Part shown: one piece after another, positions 15,229 to 23,852 of the stretch | Position numbering within the stretch: position 1 is the first letter of the stretch | Layout of the letters: the number at the start of each line of letters is the position of its first letter | NCBI GenBank assembly: GCA_947570215.1 | Contig: CANOTO010000005.1 | Location: forward strand, 62,001-126,000 | From: an uncultured Clostridia bacterium | Lineage (GTDB): Bacteria > Bacillota > Clostridia > Christensenellales > CAG-314 | DNA length: 64,000 nt | Direction of reading: 5' to 3' | Position numbers and translations under genes: made by a program | The notes under the pieces: generated by a model | What the model was told of the DNA's origin: nothing | Databases searched by the model: none | The model's input: only the letters and a program-made list of their open reading frames with translations

Positions 15229-17007
15229 ATGTGCGGAATTTTTGGAACGATAAGCGACAACGCTGTCAACGATACTTTGAAGGCATTAAAGTGTTTGGAA
15301 TACCGCGGCTACGATTCGGCGGGAATAGCGGTAAAAAACGGTAAAAATATTCGGTTGTTCAAAACGGCGGGACGTATGGAGAATTTGCAAGCCGATCTAC
15401 CGTCGGATTTGTACGGCTGTACTGCGATAGGGCATACGCGCTGGGCTACTCACGGCGAAGTATGCGCCAATAACGCCCATCCTTTTTATTCTTACGACCG
15501 CAATTTCGCGGTTGTACATAACGGAATTATCGAAAACTATCTGTCGCTAAAATATAATCTTACCGCAAGCGGAGTGGATTTTGCTTCGCAAACGGACAGC
15601 GAAACGGTAGCGCACTTGCTTGCCAAGTATTACGAAGGAGACGTTCTGCAAGCCGTGGTGACTACAGCCAACAGGCTTCAAGGCTCCTTCGCTATAGTTA
15701 TAGAAAGCGTTTACGACGGCAATTTGTACGCTATCAAGAACAAAAGTCCGCTTGTCGTCGGCGTGACGGATAACGGCGCGTACTTATGCTCGGATATTCG
15801 TTGTATTTCCCGTTGGGCGGATAAGGTTGCCGTAACTCCGGACAACGTAATAGTCGTTGCCAATCGCAGCGGAGTCAAGTTCTACGGCTTCGACGGCGAG
15901 CCTGTTCCCGTCAAATTCTTCTCCGTAGACAAGGCGGAAGAAGAAGCGTCTGTAGACGGCGATTTTATGCTTAAAGAAATTATGGAAGTGCCCGACAAGG
16001 TAAGACAGGCTAAGAAGGGTTACATCGAATGCGGCGGACTTAATCTGCCGGCTAAAACGGTACACCGTATAAAACGCGTATATCTTGTCGGCTGCGGAAC
16101 GGCTTACAACAGCGGTTTGGAAGTGGCTGCGGTCTCTCGGCAAATGATGGATATAGACGTAATTCCCGTAATCGCCAGCGAATTTATCTACGACAGCTAC
16201 CCCGTCGACAGCTATACCTTGGCTTTTCTAATCAGTCAAAGCGGTGAAACCGCGGATACCATCCGCGCCGCCGAACGTATACGTCAGCTGGGCGGTTTTA
16301 CCTACGCCGTAACCAATACGGTCACCTCGTCGTTAAGTTTTGTGTGCGACAAGGTAATAAACATCCGCGCCGACGCCGAATACGCCGTGGCAAGCACCAA
16401 AGCTTACAACTGCCAGTTGGTAACGCTCACGCTGCTTATGACGGATCTTGCGTATTTGAAGGGTACTATCGGCGAAGAAACTCGCAACAAAGTGTTCGAT
16501 GCTATGGACGGACTCGGTTCGGCTATAGACAAAATCCTATCCGACAGCTACGAAATATCACGCCTTGCCGAAGAAGTCAAGGACAGCTCGGCGGTATTTT
16601 TTATAGGAAAACGCGCGGATTATCCTACGGCGTGCGAAGGCTCGTTAAAGCTCAAGGAAATCAGCTACATTCATTCCGAAGCGTACCCGGCAGGCGAACT
16701 CAAACACGGCACGCTCGCGCTTATGGAGCAGGGCGTAACGGTAATAGCCATTGCTTGCGACAGCGATTTACTGGACAAAATTGCGTCTTCGGTGTCGGAA
16801 GTTGCTACGCGCAAAGCGCGCGTAATATGCGTTACGCCCTATACCGTCGATAACGCAACTCTTATCAAGATTCCCGTCGTAAACAGGCTTTTGTACGGCA
16901 TAGTGTCAGTAGTCCCCTTGCAGCTGCTCTCATACTACGTAGCCAAGCGTTTGGGGCGCGACGTAGACAAACCGCGCAACTTGGCTAAATCCGTAACGGT
17001 GGAATAA
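15229..17007 (+). CDS. glmS: Glutamine-fructose-6-phosphate aminotransferase
   Basis: 592 aa. The mature N-terminal nucleophile Cys2 (MCGIFG) begins the glutaminase domain with RGYDSAG, GHTRWATHGEVCANNAHPF and the HNGIIENY loop; the C-terminal half has two SIS sugar-isomerase domains (GCGTAYNSGLE, SQSGETADT, GKRADYPTACEGSLKLKEISYIHSEAYPAGELKHG in segments) and ends in the KPRNLAKSVTVE tail typical of the family. It makes glucosamine-6-phosphate for peptidoglycan. RBS AAGGAGAAAGG. Confidence 0.97.
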   Translation: MCGIFGTISDNAVNDTLKALKCLEYRGYDSAGIAVKNGKNIRLFKTAGRMENLQADLPSDLYGCTAIGHTRWATHGEVCANNAHPFYSYDRNFAVVHNGIIENYLSLKYNLTASGVDFASQTDSETVAHLLAKYYEGDVLQAVVTTANRLQGSFAIVIESVYDGNLYAIKNKSPLVVGVTDNGAYLCSDIRCISRWADKVAVTPDNVIVVANRSGVKFYGFDGEPVPVKFFSVDKAEEEASVDGDFMLKEIMEVPDKVRQAKKGYIECGGLNLPAKTVHRIKRVYLVGCGTAYNSGLEVAAVSRQMMDIDVIPVIASEFIYDSYPVDSYTLAFLISQSGETADTIRAAERIRQLGGFTYAVTNTVTSSLSFVCDKVINIRADAEYAVASTKAYNCQLVTLTLLMTDLAYLKGTIGEETRNKVFDAMDGLGSAIDKILSDSYEISRLAEEVKDSSAVFFIGKRADYPTACEGSLKLKEISYIHSEAYPAGELKHGTLALMEQGVTVIAIACDSDLLDKIASSVSEVATRKARVICVTPYTVDNATLIKIPVVNRLLYGIVSVVPLQLLSYYVAKRLGRDVDKPRNLAKSVTVE

Positions 17008-17030
17008 CGTTTCTGCCTGTTAATATAAGG

Positions 17031-17065
17031 ATATCCGACGTTCTCCCAAAACGTCGGATATTTTT
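17031..17065 (+). terminator. Terminator after glmS
   Basis: 12-bp perfect stem (17031-17042 with 17050-17061) and a T run. Confidence 0.9.
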
Positions 17066-17128
17066 CGTTTGCAATTTATCCGCCCGTATGTTATCATTTA
17101 AGCAAATAACGGGGAACTGATTTGCACG

Positions 17129-18349
17129 ATGAGAAAATTCCTTTACGGATCGGACGCGCGCGGAAATTTTAACGAACTGTACGGCAAGAGCCTTTTTCCG
17201 CAGGTACAAAGGTATAACGCCGTAGTCGGTAAATTCCGCCGTCAGTTCGGTTACGGCTATTGCCATTTGGCTTCCGCTTCGGGACGCGTCGAACTGCTCG
17301 GCAACCACACCGACCACAACGGCGGCAGGGTAGTGGGCTGCGCGGTAGACAGGGACATTATAGCGGCGTTTCGCATAGCGGACAACGGCGTTATACGCAT
17401 AAGAAGCGACAAGCACGCCGAAATAAACTTCAACGTCGGCGCCTTAGGCGACGTCAAGGGCGGCGCGGGGCTTGCGCAGGGGGTTGTAGAGTATCTTTTG
17501 CAAGCGGGCTACGCCGTTGGCGGCTTCGACGCGTATACGCATTCCGCGTTGCCGTCAGGCGCGGGGGTGTCGTCAAGCGCGGCGTACGAAACGCTTATAG
17601 CTACAATTATCAACAACGCATATAACGGCGGCAATATCCCCCTGTCCGTTATGGCTCGGGCGGGGCAGTATGCCGAGAACAAGTATCTCAACAAGCCCTG
17701 CGGATTGCTCGACCAAGGCTCGTCCCTTGCGGGCGGAATTTCCGCGTTTGATTTTTCCGACGGTTTTGCCTACGGCGTTATTCCCGCGGATAACTTAAAA
17801 ATAAAATTCGCTCTTGTCGATACGGGCAAGAGCCATTCCGACCTGTCCCATCTGTACGCAAGCATTCCCGCGGAAATGTTTTCCGTAGCGCAATGTTTCG
17901 GTAAGAGCAGACTTATCGAAGTGAACGAACAGGAGTTTTTCGCGCGCGAAAGCGAATTGCGTTCCCAGTTAGGCAACCGCCCCGTCAACCGCGCCGAGCA
18001 TTTTTTCCGCGAAAACGAACGCGTAAGCGGGCTTGTTTCCGCGTTATCGCACGGCGATACGCGCGAGATTATACGCCTTGTCAATCAATCGGGCGATTCC
18101 AGTATGAACCTGCTCGAAAACTGCGCGGTAGACGCCGACGACACAGCGATAAAGGACGCGGTAGAGTACGCCCGTAACTGCGGTGCAAACGTCGGCGCGC
18201 GCGTTCACGGCGGCGGGTTTGCAGGCACGGTATTGTGCGTTGCGGATGACGCCGACTTTCCCGCGTTGCATTCGGCTCTGTGCGCCAAGTACGGTTCGGG
18301 CGCGGTACTGCCTATGCGCGTGCGTTCGGTCGGAGCAAAAGTGCTGTAA
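17129..18349 (+). CDS. galK: Galactokinase (GHMP kinase)
   Basis: 406 aa. The galactokinase signature GRVELLGNHTDHNGGRV (a variant of GRxNLIGEHTDYxxG) lies at about residues 51-67; the GHMP phosphate loop SALPSGAGVSSSAAYE is near 130-145; NKPCGLLDQGSSLAGG carries the catalytic Asp; the C-terminal RVHGGGFAGTVL is motif 3. It phosphorylates galactose or a similar sugar in the Leloir route. The Asn in place of the usual Glu in the signature (GNHTDHN against GEHTDYN) may mean altered sugar preference. No galE or galT is nearby. Confidence 0.86.
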   Translation: MRKFLYGSDARGNFNELYGKSLFPQVQRYNAVVGKFRRQFGYGYCHLASASGRVELLGNHTDHNGGRVVGCAVDRDIIAAFRIADNGVIRIRSDKHAEINFNVGALGDVKGGAGLAQGVVEYLLQAGYAVGGFDAYTHSALPSGAGVSSSAAYETLIATIINNAYNGGNIPLSVMARAGQYAENKYLNKPCGLLDQGSSLAGGISAFDFSDGFAYGVIPADNLKIKFALVDTGKSHSDLSHLYASIPAEMFSVAQCFGKSRLIEVNEQEFFARESELRSQLGNRPVNRAEHFFRENERVSGLVSALSHGDTREIIRLVNQSGDSSMNLLENCAVDADDTAIKDAVEYARNCGANVGARVHGGGFAGTVLCVADDADFPALHSALCAKYGSGAVLPMRVRSVGAKVL

Positions 18350-18370
18350 AACCTTACAAAAGCAATAAAA

Positions 18371-18405
18371 AACGCTTGAAACGTTAGCCGTTTCAAGCGT
18401 TTTGT
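18371..18405. terminator. Bidirectional terminator galK / lipoprotein
   Basis: 13-bp perfect inverted repeat 18371-18383 with 18389-18401 with A- and T-tracts on either side. Confidence 0.9.
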
Positions 18406-18407
18406 CG

Positions 18408-18974
18408 TTATTTGTTTTCCGTCTGTTTGTTAAAGTTCGGTATTTGCTTTACGTAATCTTCGTTTACGTAAAACGTATAGCCCGTTCCCATTACGCAGAG
18501 CACGTTTTTGGATACCGTTACCAACCTGCTCCAATCGGTAAAATCGTAATCGTAGGGTATGCCTTCATTGTCGGTTTCGTCTTTGTACCCTTTTAGTATT
18601 ATCGATTGATTGTCTAACCTGTCGTAAAAGCAGGCAACTGCGCTTTTTTCTTCGTCTACGAAGGTGTATTTGAAATGCAGCGTGTATTTTGCGTGAATGT
18701 TGTAATCTCTGTAGTCTATTTTATTGCAAACGTATTCGCCCGTCCCGTCAGCGTGAAAGACGTAGTACGATTGATATGTCAAATACTCTCCCGGTTGCGC
18801 CAGAATATCTTCTTCCGTCAGACCGCTGTTTACGGTACTTTCTGCAAGATACTTCTTCTCCGTTTGCAGCGCGCTTATAGCCTTGCCGCCCGCGTTGTCG
18901 CATGCGGCAAGCGCGGTAACGCCCGATACCGTAAGAATTAGGACGAATATAATTGCAAATAATTTCTTTTTCAT
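18408..18974 (-). CDS. Putative lipoprotein, unknown function
   Basis: From the ATG at 18974 (AAGGAG seven bases upstream) it is 188 aa. A lysine start, hydrophobic core and the lipobox LAAC around residue 24 give a classic lipoprotein signal. The mature part is beta-rich (YQSYYVFHADGTGEYVCNK, YTLHFKYTFVDE, a Tyr/Asp-rich loop) resembling small lipocalin-like surface lipoproteins. No known domain recognised. It probably shares a transcript with the small upstream gene at 19006. Confidence 0.78.
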   Translation of the reverse strand: MKKKLFAIIFVLILTVSGVTALAACDNAGGKAISALQTEKKYLAESTVNSGLTEEDILAQPGEYLTYQSYYVFHADGTGEYVCNKIDYRDYNIHAKYTLHFKYTFVDEEKSAVACFYDRLDNQSIILKGYKDETDNEGIPYDYDFTDWSRLVTVSKNVLCVMGTGYTFYVNEDYVKQIPNFNKQTENK

Positions 18975-19005
18975 ATTTTTTTCTCCTTTTGTATTTACCC
19001 GCAAC

Positions 19006-19254
19006 TCAGCCCTGCAAGCCCTGCGCCTGTCTAACCATGTTCTCTATTACTACGTCGTACACTTCGCCGAGTGAAGCGCAGTATTCCAATACTTTCCAAG
19101 GCGTATTGGTGTGGAAGTGCAGCTTAACGAGTTCGTCGTCGCCCACAACCAATAAGCAGTCGCCTTCTATGTTGGCGGTAATGTAGTCGATAATTTCTCT
19201 GTCGCTCAGATTTTTGCCTTCCAGCAGCAGCTGCGTGTCGTACGTGTAATCCAT
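19006..19254 (-). CDS. Stand-alone FakA-like (DAK-phosphatase/DegV-type) domain
   Basis: 82 aa. The sequence (an acidic NLSDREIIDYI helix, then GDCLLVVGDDELVKLHFHTNTPWKVLEY, then GEVYDVVIENMVRQ) matches the segment found in the C-terminal part of the fatty-acid kinase subunit FakA/YloV, with the conserved GDxxLVKxHxHTNxPxxVLEY pattern. Here the kinase DAK domain is absent. GGAG lies six bases before the ATG, so it appears to be a real small gene. Whether it binds a fatty-acid carrier or anything else is unknown. Confidence 0.7.
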   Translation of the reverse strand: MDYTYDTQLLLEGKNLSDREIIDYITANIEGDCLLVVGDDELVKLHFHTNTPWKVLEYCASLGEVYDVVIENMVRQAQGLQG

Positions 19255-19322
19255 AGCGTTCTCCCGTGTGTTTTTACGGTTATCATTATACGCCGAACGC
19301 GGCTAATTGTCAACGGGCGCAA

Positions 19323-20006
19323 TCAGTCTTGTAAGTACTGCTTTATTTTCGACAGAGCGTGCGTTTCTATACGCGATACGTAGCTGCGGCTTATCCCTAA
19401 CTTTTTGGACGTTTGCAGCTGTGTAAGCGGAGCGGAGCCTTCTTCCAATCCGTAGCGCATCAGTATAATTTTCTGTTCTCTCTCCGTCAGCCGTTCGCGG
19501 ATAATTTTAAGCAAATTCTGTCGCAGAATGGACGTTTCCGCTTGGTGAAAAACGCTGTCTTCGTTTGTCGCCAACACGTCCATAAGCGTATATTCGTTGC
19601 CGTCGCCGTCTACGCCCAAAGTGTTTTGCAGGTATACCGTATTTTGATACCGTTTGTTGGAGCGCAGAGTCATCAGTATTTCGTTTTCGATGCACCTTGC
19701 CAAGTAGGTTGCAAGCGTAGTGCCTTTTTCCGTAGAGTAGCTTTCCACACCCTTTATCAGCCCTATCGAGCCTATGGAAATCATATCGTCGAGGTCGTTG
19801 TTTTTGCCGTACTTTTTAGCCACGTGGGCTACAAGCCGCATGTTGTGGCATATAAGCTTGTCGCGCGCTTTTTTGTCCCCCGTTTTCATACGCTTCAAGC
19901 AGTCCTGTTCTTCATCGGCGGAAAGCGGCTGCGGATAGCTTCCGTTTTGAAAGTATCCCGTAAGAAAGAATATTCGTCTGATAAAGTCCAATAAAGTAGT
20001 AAACAT
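19323..20006 (-). CDS. sigK: RNA polymerase sporulation sigma factor SigK
   Basis: 227 aa and intact. After a hydrophobic N-terminal pro-sequence (about 20 residues, LLDFIRRIFFLTGYF), PQPLSADEEQ is followed by region 2 (HNMRLVAHVAKKY, DDMISIGSIGLIKGVESY) and region 4 with the helix-turn-helix LQTSKKLGISRSYVSRIETHALSKIKQYL. SigK drives late mother-cell sporulation genes and in Bacillus is cleaved by SpoIVFB. There is no skin-type interruption. Close relatives include SigE, but the pro-sequence and the PQPLS motif favour SigK. Confidence 0.9.
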   Translation of the reverse strand: MFTTLLDFIRRIFFLTGYFQNGSYPQPLSADEEQDCLKRMKTGDKKARDKLICHNMRLVAHVAKKYGKNNDLDDMISIGSIGLIKGVESYSTEKGTTLATYLARCIENEILMTLRSNKRYQNTVYLQNTLGVDGDGNEYTLMDVLATNEDSVFHQAETSILRQNLLKIIRERLTEREQKIILMRYGLEEGSAPLTQLQTSKKLGISRSYVSRIETHALSKIKQYLQD

Positions 20007-20140
20007 AGCTTTGCCCCTTTGCAGTTATTACTACTACCATATGGGTAATCCCTGCCGTATATTTGTGCGGGCTTGTGTAATTTTGCACACACTCACAAGG
20101 TTTTAACTGTTTAATGTGTCGTGGCGTCGTGAAAAAAAGA

Positions 20141-20169
20141 TTGATTAAAAATTTCAAGTATGGTACAAT
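20141..20169 (+). promoter_or_regulatory. Promoter of the structured leader RNA
   Basis: TTGATT (20141-20146), 17 bases, TACAAT (20164-20169); transcription would start at about 20175-20176, exactly at the first base of the 86-nt stem-loop. A copy of AATGTGTCG lies upstream at 20113-20121. Confidence 0.65.
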
Positions 20170-20174
20170 AAATA

Positions 20175-20313
20175 TGCGACACATTTGAATATCCCTTTTA
20201 TAAGGAGTGTAATAGTTAAAAACGTACACTCTCACCTTATATTAGGGAAAATGTGTCGCAACATTGAGAGATGCGTTTTTTAGCGTGTTTCTTGATGAAA
20301 CACGCTTTTTTAT
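20175..20313 (+). ncRNA. Candidate structured RNA with own promoter and terminator
   Basis: Bases 20175-20260 fold into one long hairpin: TGCGACACATT (20175-20185) with AATGTGTCGCA (20250-20260), then CCCT with AGGG, TATAAGG with CCTTATA, and AGTGT with ACACT around a 15-base loop. A separate perfect terminator hairpin follows (20282-20291 with 20297-20306, then TTTTTT). Together with the promoter at 20141 this is either an independent RNA of about 135 nt or an attenuator in front of the membrane-protein gene at 20329. It does not match any Rfam-type leader I can recall (T-box, TPP, SAM, L-box excluded by motif). Confidence 0.55.
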
Positions 20314-20328
20314 TGGGAGAGAATAGCA

Positions 20329-21009
20329 ATGTCATTCGAAAAAGTAAAGTTATTTGTTCGCAAACTGTTTTGGACGGCAGTGTTTATTGCCGTTATAATA
20401 TTAGACTTGCTGATTTTCTCCGCACCTGCCACGAATGTCAAAATAATTAACGATACAGGTGTTTACCAATATGACGAAACGTTAGACCGTAGTATTTGTT
20501 CAATTTCAGTAGAATTTGATGATTATGCGGATATGGGCAGCATTACCGTTGCATTTCGCGATGTTGACGGTAAGTTAATTTCCGAAGAAACCGAAGATAT
20601 ATCTATTCGCCTACTATCTAAAAATGGAAATTCGGATTTTTATATTAATGGTGAAGTAAAGTATTACGAAATAATATCTTATAGCGCGGGCATAAGCGAT
20701 TATTTCAAATACGAAGTTCTAATATTTTTGATAATTGTTGAATTGATATTTATTCTTCCGATGTTTATTACGACGCTTTTATTGTCGTGCAAAATTTATT
20801 ATTACGAAGACTGGAAAATTTTAGTTTATGCGGGACATTATCATCATTATATAAAAGTTGACGGCGTTAAAACCGACGAATTAAATACGTTGTCCAACTT
20901 GCGTGTTATATATTTGTCTTGTACTTTGGATGACGGAACATACGTTGATGTTGCAATCACGTCCAGTAACCGTATCACGTTAAAAATCGACAACAGACTT
21001 TATAGGTAA
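20329..21009 (+). CDS. Membrane protein of unknown function
   Basis: 226 aa. One membrane helix near residues 10-32, a soluble beta-rich part (about 35-120, including ISVEFDDYADMGSITVAF), a second strong membrane helix (~132-155), then a cytoplasmic or external tail with HYHHYIKVDG. AT-rich codons mark it off from the neighbours. RBS GGGAGAG sits directly after the terminator of the candidate RNA, so read-through would be required for expression. Not recognised as any family. Confidence 0.6.
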   Translation: MSFEKVKLFVRKLFWTAVFIAVIILDLLIFSAPATNVKIINDTGVYQYDETLDRSICSISVEFDDYADMGSITVAFRDVDGKLISEETEDISIRLLSKNGNSDFYINGEVKYYEIISYSAGISDYFKYEVLIFLIIVELIFILPMFITTLLLSCKIYYYEDWKILVYAGHYHHYIKVDGVKTDELNTLSNLRVIYLSCTLDDGTYVDVAITSSNRITLKIDNRLYR

Positions 21010-21071
21010 CACCGTTAATATCCTTTTGTGTTTATTCTTTTTATAGGTTATAACTTGTCAAAACTGCGTAA

Positions 21072-22004
21072 ATGAGTTATCATTATGTAGTTATGAAATG
21101 TACTCTGTGTCCGCGCGAGTGTAACGTCGACCGCAAGCGTAATAAAGGCTTTTGCAATACGGACGGAATCGTCGTGTCGCGCATCGGCGTGCACGAGTGG
21201 GAAGAGCCGTGTATTTCGGGGAAGAAGGGCAGCGGGACAATTTTTTTCGCAGGCTGTAATTTGCATTGCCGCTTTTGTCAAAACTACGATATTTCCGACG
21301 TTCCGCGCGGAGCGGAAGTGTCCGCAGGGCGGCTTGCGGATATAATGCTGTATTTGCAGGAAGTTAACGTTGCCAATATCAATTTGGTAACGCCGTCGCA
21401 CTTCGCGGACAAAATAGCGCAAGCGCTCGAGTTAGTCAAGCCGCGCCTTGCAATTCCCGTCGTATACAATACGAGCTCGTACGAAAAGGTTCAAACGCTT
21501 AAACTTCTCGAAGGGCTTGTAGACGTGTATTTGCCCGACTTGAAGTTTTGTTCTGTCAAGGTGTCGGGCGACCTTGCAAACGCAAGCGACTATTTTGACG
21601 TAGCAACCCGCGCAATTGCGGAAATGCGCCGTCAACAGCCCGCGGACGAGTTCGATTCGGACGGATATATTAAACGCGGCGTAATAGTGCGCCACTTGGT
21701 TTTGCCGTCCTACGTCGAAGATTCCAAGCGGGTGTTGGATTGGCTTGCGGCGTTCGACCGCGACATTTACGTAAGCCTTATGTCGCAGTATTTCGCGGCA
21801 AGGCGGGACGACGCGTTCCCCGAGCTTAACCGCAAGCTGTACCGACATGAGTACCGAGCGGTTACCGACTACTTTTTTAACGTGGGCTTGCACAACGGTT
21901 ACGGGCAGGAATTTTCTTCCGCCACGCGCGATTATCTGCCCGATTTCGACGTGGGCGCAGTGGAAAAATTGCTTAATGCTATCAATCGCGTATATACTAA
22001 ATAA
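21072..22004 (+). CDS. Radical SAM protein (PflA/COG1313-like)
   Basis: 310 aa. The radical SAM CxxxCxxC motif is CNLHCRFC near residues 63-70, preceded by GSGTIFFAGC. N-terminal cysteines (CTLCPREC, GFC) may bind a further cluster or zinc; the later conserved parts include LVTPSHF and DVYLPDLKF, typical of the COG1313 pyruvate-formate-lyase-activase-like group. The substrate is unknown; family members are often next to AmmeMemoRadiSam proteins, which are absent here. The start at 21072 has no clear SD; the ATG at 21093 is an alternative. Confidence 0.82.
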   Translation: MSYHYVVMKCTLCPRECNVDRKRNKGFCNTDGIVVSRIGVHEWEEPCISGKKGSGTIFFAGCNLHCRFCQNYDISDVPRGAEVSAGRLADIMLYLQEVNVANINLVTPSHFADKIAQALELVKPRLAIPVVYNTSSYEKVQTLKLLEGLVDVYLPDLKFCSVKVSGDLANASDYFDVATRAIAEMRRQQPADEFDSDGYIKRGVIVRHLVLPSYVEDSKRVLDWLAAFDRDIYVSLMSQYFAARRDDAFPELNRKLYRHEYRAVTDYFFNVGLHNGYGQEFSSATRDYLPDFDVGAVEKLLNAINRVYTK

Positions 22005-22019
22005 TATCGGGACGTATAG

Positions 22020-22754
22020 ATGAAGAAAGTAAGTCTTTGGCAAATTTTCATAACCTTTTTCAAAACGGGGCTGTTTACCTTTGGCGGCGGTTACGCTATG
22101 ATTTCCATATTGGAAGAAGAGCTGATAACCAAGAAGCAGTGGATTACGGCTCAGGATATGTTGGATATGCTTGTGATTGCGGAATCTACTCCGGGGGTTA
22201 TAGCCGTAAACACCGCCACAAGCGTGGGATACCGTTTGCGCGGTTTTTGGGGCGCGGTTATTGCCACGCTCGGAGTAGTATTGCCGTCGTTTATAATAAT
22301 TACGGGGCTGTCGTTCGTTATAGAAGCCATTGCCGATAACGTTTGGTACAAGGCGGCGTTTACCGGTATTCAAGCGTGCGTAATAATACTTATTATCAAT
22401 GCCTTTACCAAGATGGCTAAGCAGCTTGAACGCGATTGGTTTAACGCGATACTGGTTATAGCGGCGTTCGGCGTTGCAACGTTTACCGACTTCAACGTTA
22501 TTTTTCTTATAATAATCGGCGGCGTTTTGGGCGTGTGCTATATGCTTATTCGTCAAGCGGTTATTAACAAAAAAGCGCGTAGACTTCAATCCGATGAGAC
22601 AAGCTCAACTGCGGATTCGTCGGACGGCAATACTGCCGACGTTGCGCCTATGCGCAGCGCCGATGAAACGCGCGGAGATAATCCGCCGTTGGAAACAGCG
22701 GATACCGACGGTGCGGACGCCGTTTCGGAAAACGGACAAAACGGGGGAGAATAG
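22020..22754 (+). CDS. chrA: Chromate-transporter-type protein, first half
   Basis: 244 aa with the CHR-domain signature FKTGLFTFGGGYAMI (residues ~13-27), the AESTPGVIAVNTAT segment and about five membrane helices up to residue 190, then a polar disordered tail of ~50 residues rich in Ser, Asp and Thr. Short CHR proteins come as pairs that insert in opposite orientation; its partner follows after three bases. The family exports chromate or related anions. Confidence 0.88.
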   Translation: MKKVSLWQIFITFFKTGLFTFGGGYAMISILEEELITKKQWITAQDMLDMLVIAESTPGVIAVNTATSVGYRLRGFWGAVIATLGVVLPSFIIITGLSFVIEAIADNVWYKAAFTGIQACVIILIINAFTKMAKQLERDWFNAILVIAAFGVATFTDFNVIFLIIIGGVLGVCYMLIRQAVINKKARRLQSDETSSTADSSDGNTADVAPMRSADETRGDNPPLETADTDGADAVSENGQNGGE

Positions 22755-22757
22755 CGT

Positions 22758-23381
22758 ATGGAATTTCTTTTGCTGTTTTGGGAATATTTTAAGATCGGTT
22801 TGTTTACTATAGGCGGCGGTTACGCTATGCTTCCGCTTGTAACGCAGGTGGTGGAACGCCGCGGCTGGCTGACGAGCGCGGAGCTGATAAACTTTATCGG
22901 CGTAGCCGAATCCACTCCCGGACCGTTTGCAATCAATCTTGCCACCTTCATAGGCGTCAAGGTGGGCGGAACGACTTCTCTCGGCGTGTTCGGCTCCATT
23001 CTCGGCGCGTTCACAGCGACTTTTGCGGTGGTGCTTCCTTCGTTGATAATAATCATCGTCGTGACCAAGCTGTTCGAAAGGTTCAAAACCAATAAATATG
23101 TGCAAAGCGTGTTGTACGGAATAAAGCCCGTGGTGGTAGGGCTTATTTTATCCGCGGTAATAACCGTGGGGTGCAGCGTTATTCTGCCGGAATTAAAGCT
23201 TACGGCGATTACCAAGGAAGGCTTTTCGCAGTTTAACTGGATATCGCTTATAATTGTCGCCGTCTTTTTCCCGCTTTCTAAAATAAAAATAAAAAATCGC
23301 AAAATTCATCCAATAATTTTGATAGTTTTATCCGCGGCGGTGGGCATAGTACTGTTCGGCGCGCTTAAAATAACGCAATAG
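22758..23381 (+). CDS. chrA: Chromate-transporter-type protein, second half
   Basis: 207 aa with FKIGLFTIGGGYAMLPL, AESTPGPFAINLATF and about six membrane helices. It is the partner of the preceding CHR protein and lacks the polar tail. ATG at 22758 overlaps the preceding polar tail region closely (TAG at 22752-22754, RBS GGGGGAG). A mono-domain pair normally works together. Confidence 0.88.
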   Translation: MEFLLLFWEYFKIGLFTIGGGYAMLPLVTQVVERRGWLTSAELINFIGVAESTPGPFAINLATFIGVKVGGTTSLGVFGSILGAFTATFAVVLPSLIIIIVVTKLFERFKTNKYVQSVLYGIKPVVVGLILSAVITVGCSVILPELKLTAITKEGFSQFNWISLIIVAVFFPLSKIKIKNRKIHPIILIVLSAAVGIVLFGALKITQ

Positions 23382-23852
23382 TTTTACTTCAATTCGAGCC
23401 GACTGCATACAATTACAGTACTGTTTCGTGCTTTAACGTAGGAAGCAGAGTTTTGTGCGTTCGACAGGGCATTTTAGCTAAAGCCGACTGCAATTACATG
23501 AATATTCGCGATAAATCGTCTAAAAATGTATTTTAAGTGTTGTCAAATCATTATTGTTATGCTATAATATGCGTACGTTAAGTAATTGCGGCGTTTAATA
23601 CAGAGAGTGTCGTTGTTACTTTTTATTACTCTGCAGCTTGTATTAGATAACTGACTTTATGCTTATATGAGTACGGTGTAATAAGCGTACACAATTGATT
23701 CACTGCGTTTGCCAAATGTTACGTTTTAGTAGTTGCTTAATTTTTGGCGATAAATCGTAACGGTCAAGGCGAATAGTTTTGTTACAGTCGTAGCATACTA
23801 ACTATAACGTATTGAAACAAGCCTAACGAAGAAATTTACAGGAGTGACAATT
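23382..23852 (+). other. 471-base gene-free leader region
   Basis: Contents: two copies of AGCCGACTGCA followed closely by AATTACA (23397-23407 and 23482-23492), GATAAATCG at 23510-23518 and 23749-23757, and a strong promoter TTGTCA (23540-23545), 17 bases, TATAAT (23563-23568). The predicted transcript would carry a 5' leader of about 275 bases before the XRE gene at 23853. Short open frames inside it lack RBSs. I see no known riboswitch. Confidence 0.5.
23540..23568 (+). promoter_or_regulatory. Strong promoter of the small XRE gene
   Basis: TTGTCA, 17-base spacer, consensus TATAAT. Confidence 0.8.

Noticed and set aside
19323..20006. skin-type interruption of sigK
   Set aside because: The reading frame is continuous and complete.
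20175..20313. T-box or SAM leader for the membrane protein
   Set aside because: No T-box GGGUGGNACCG sequence, and the SAM core is absent.
21432..22589. 385-codon minus-strand frame opposite the radical SAM and chrA genes
   Set aside because: Low-complexity product typical of a complementary strand; the plus genes are clear.
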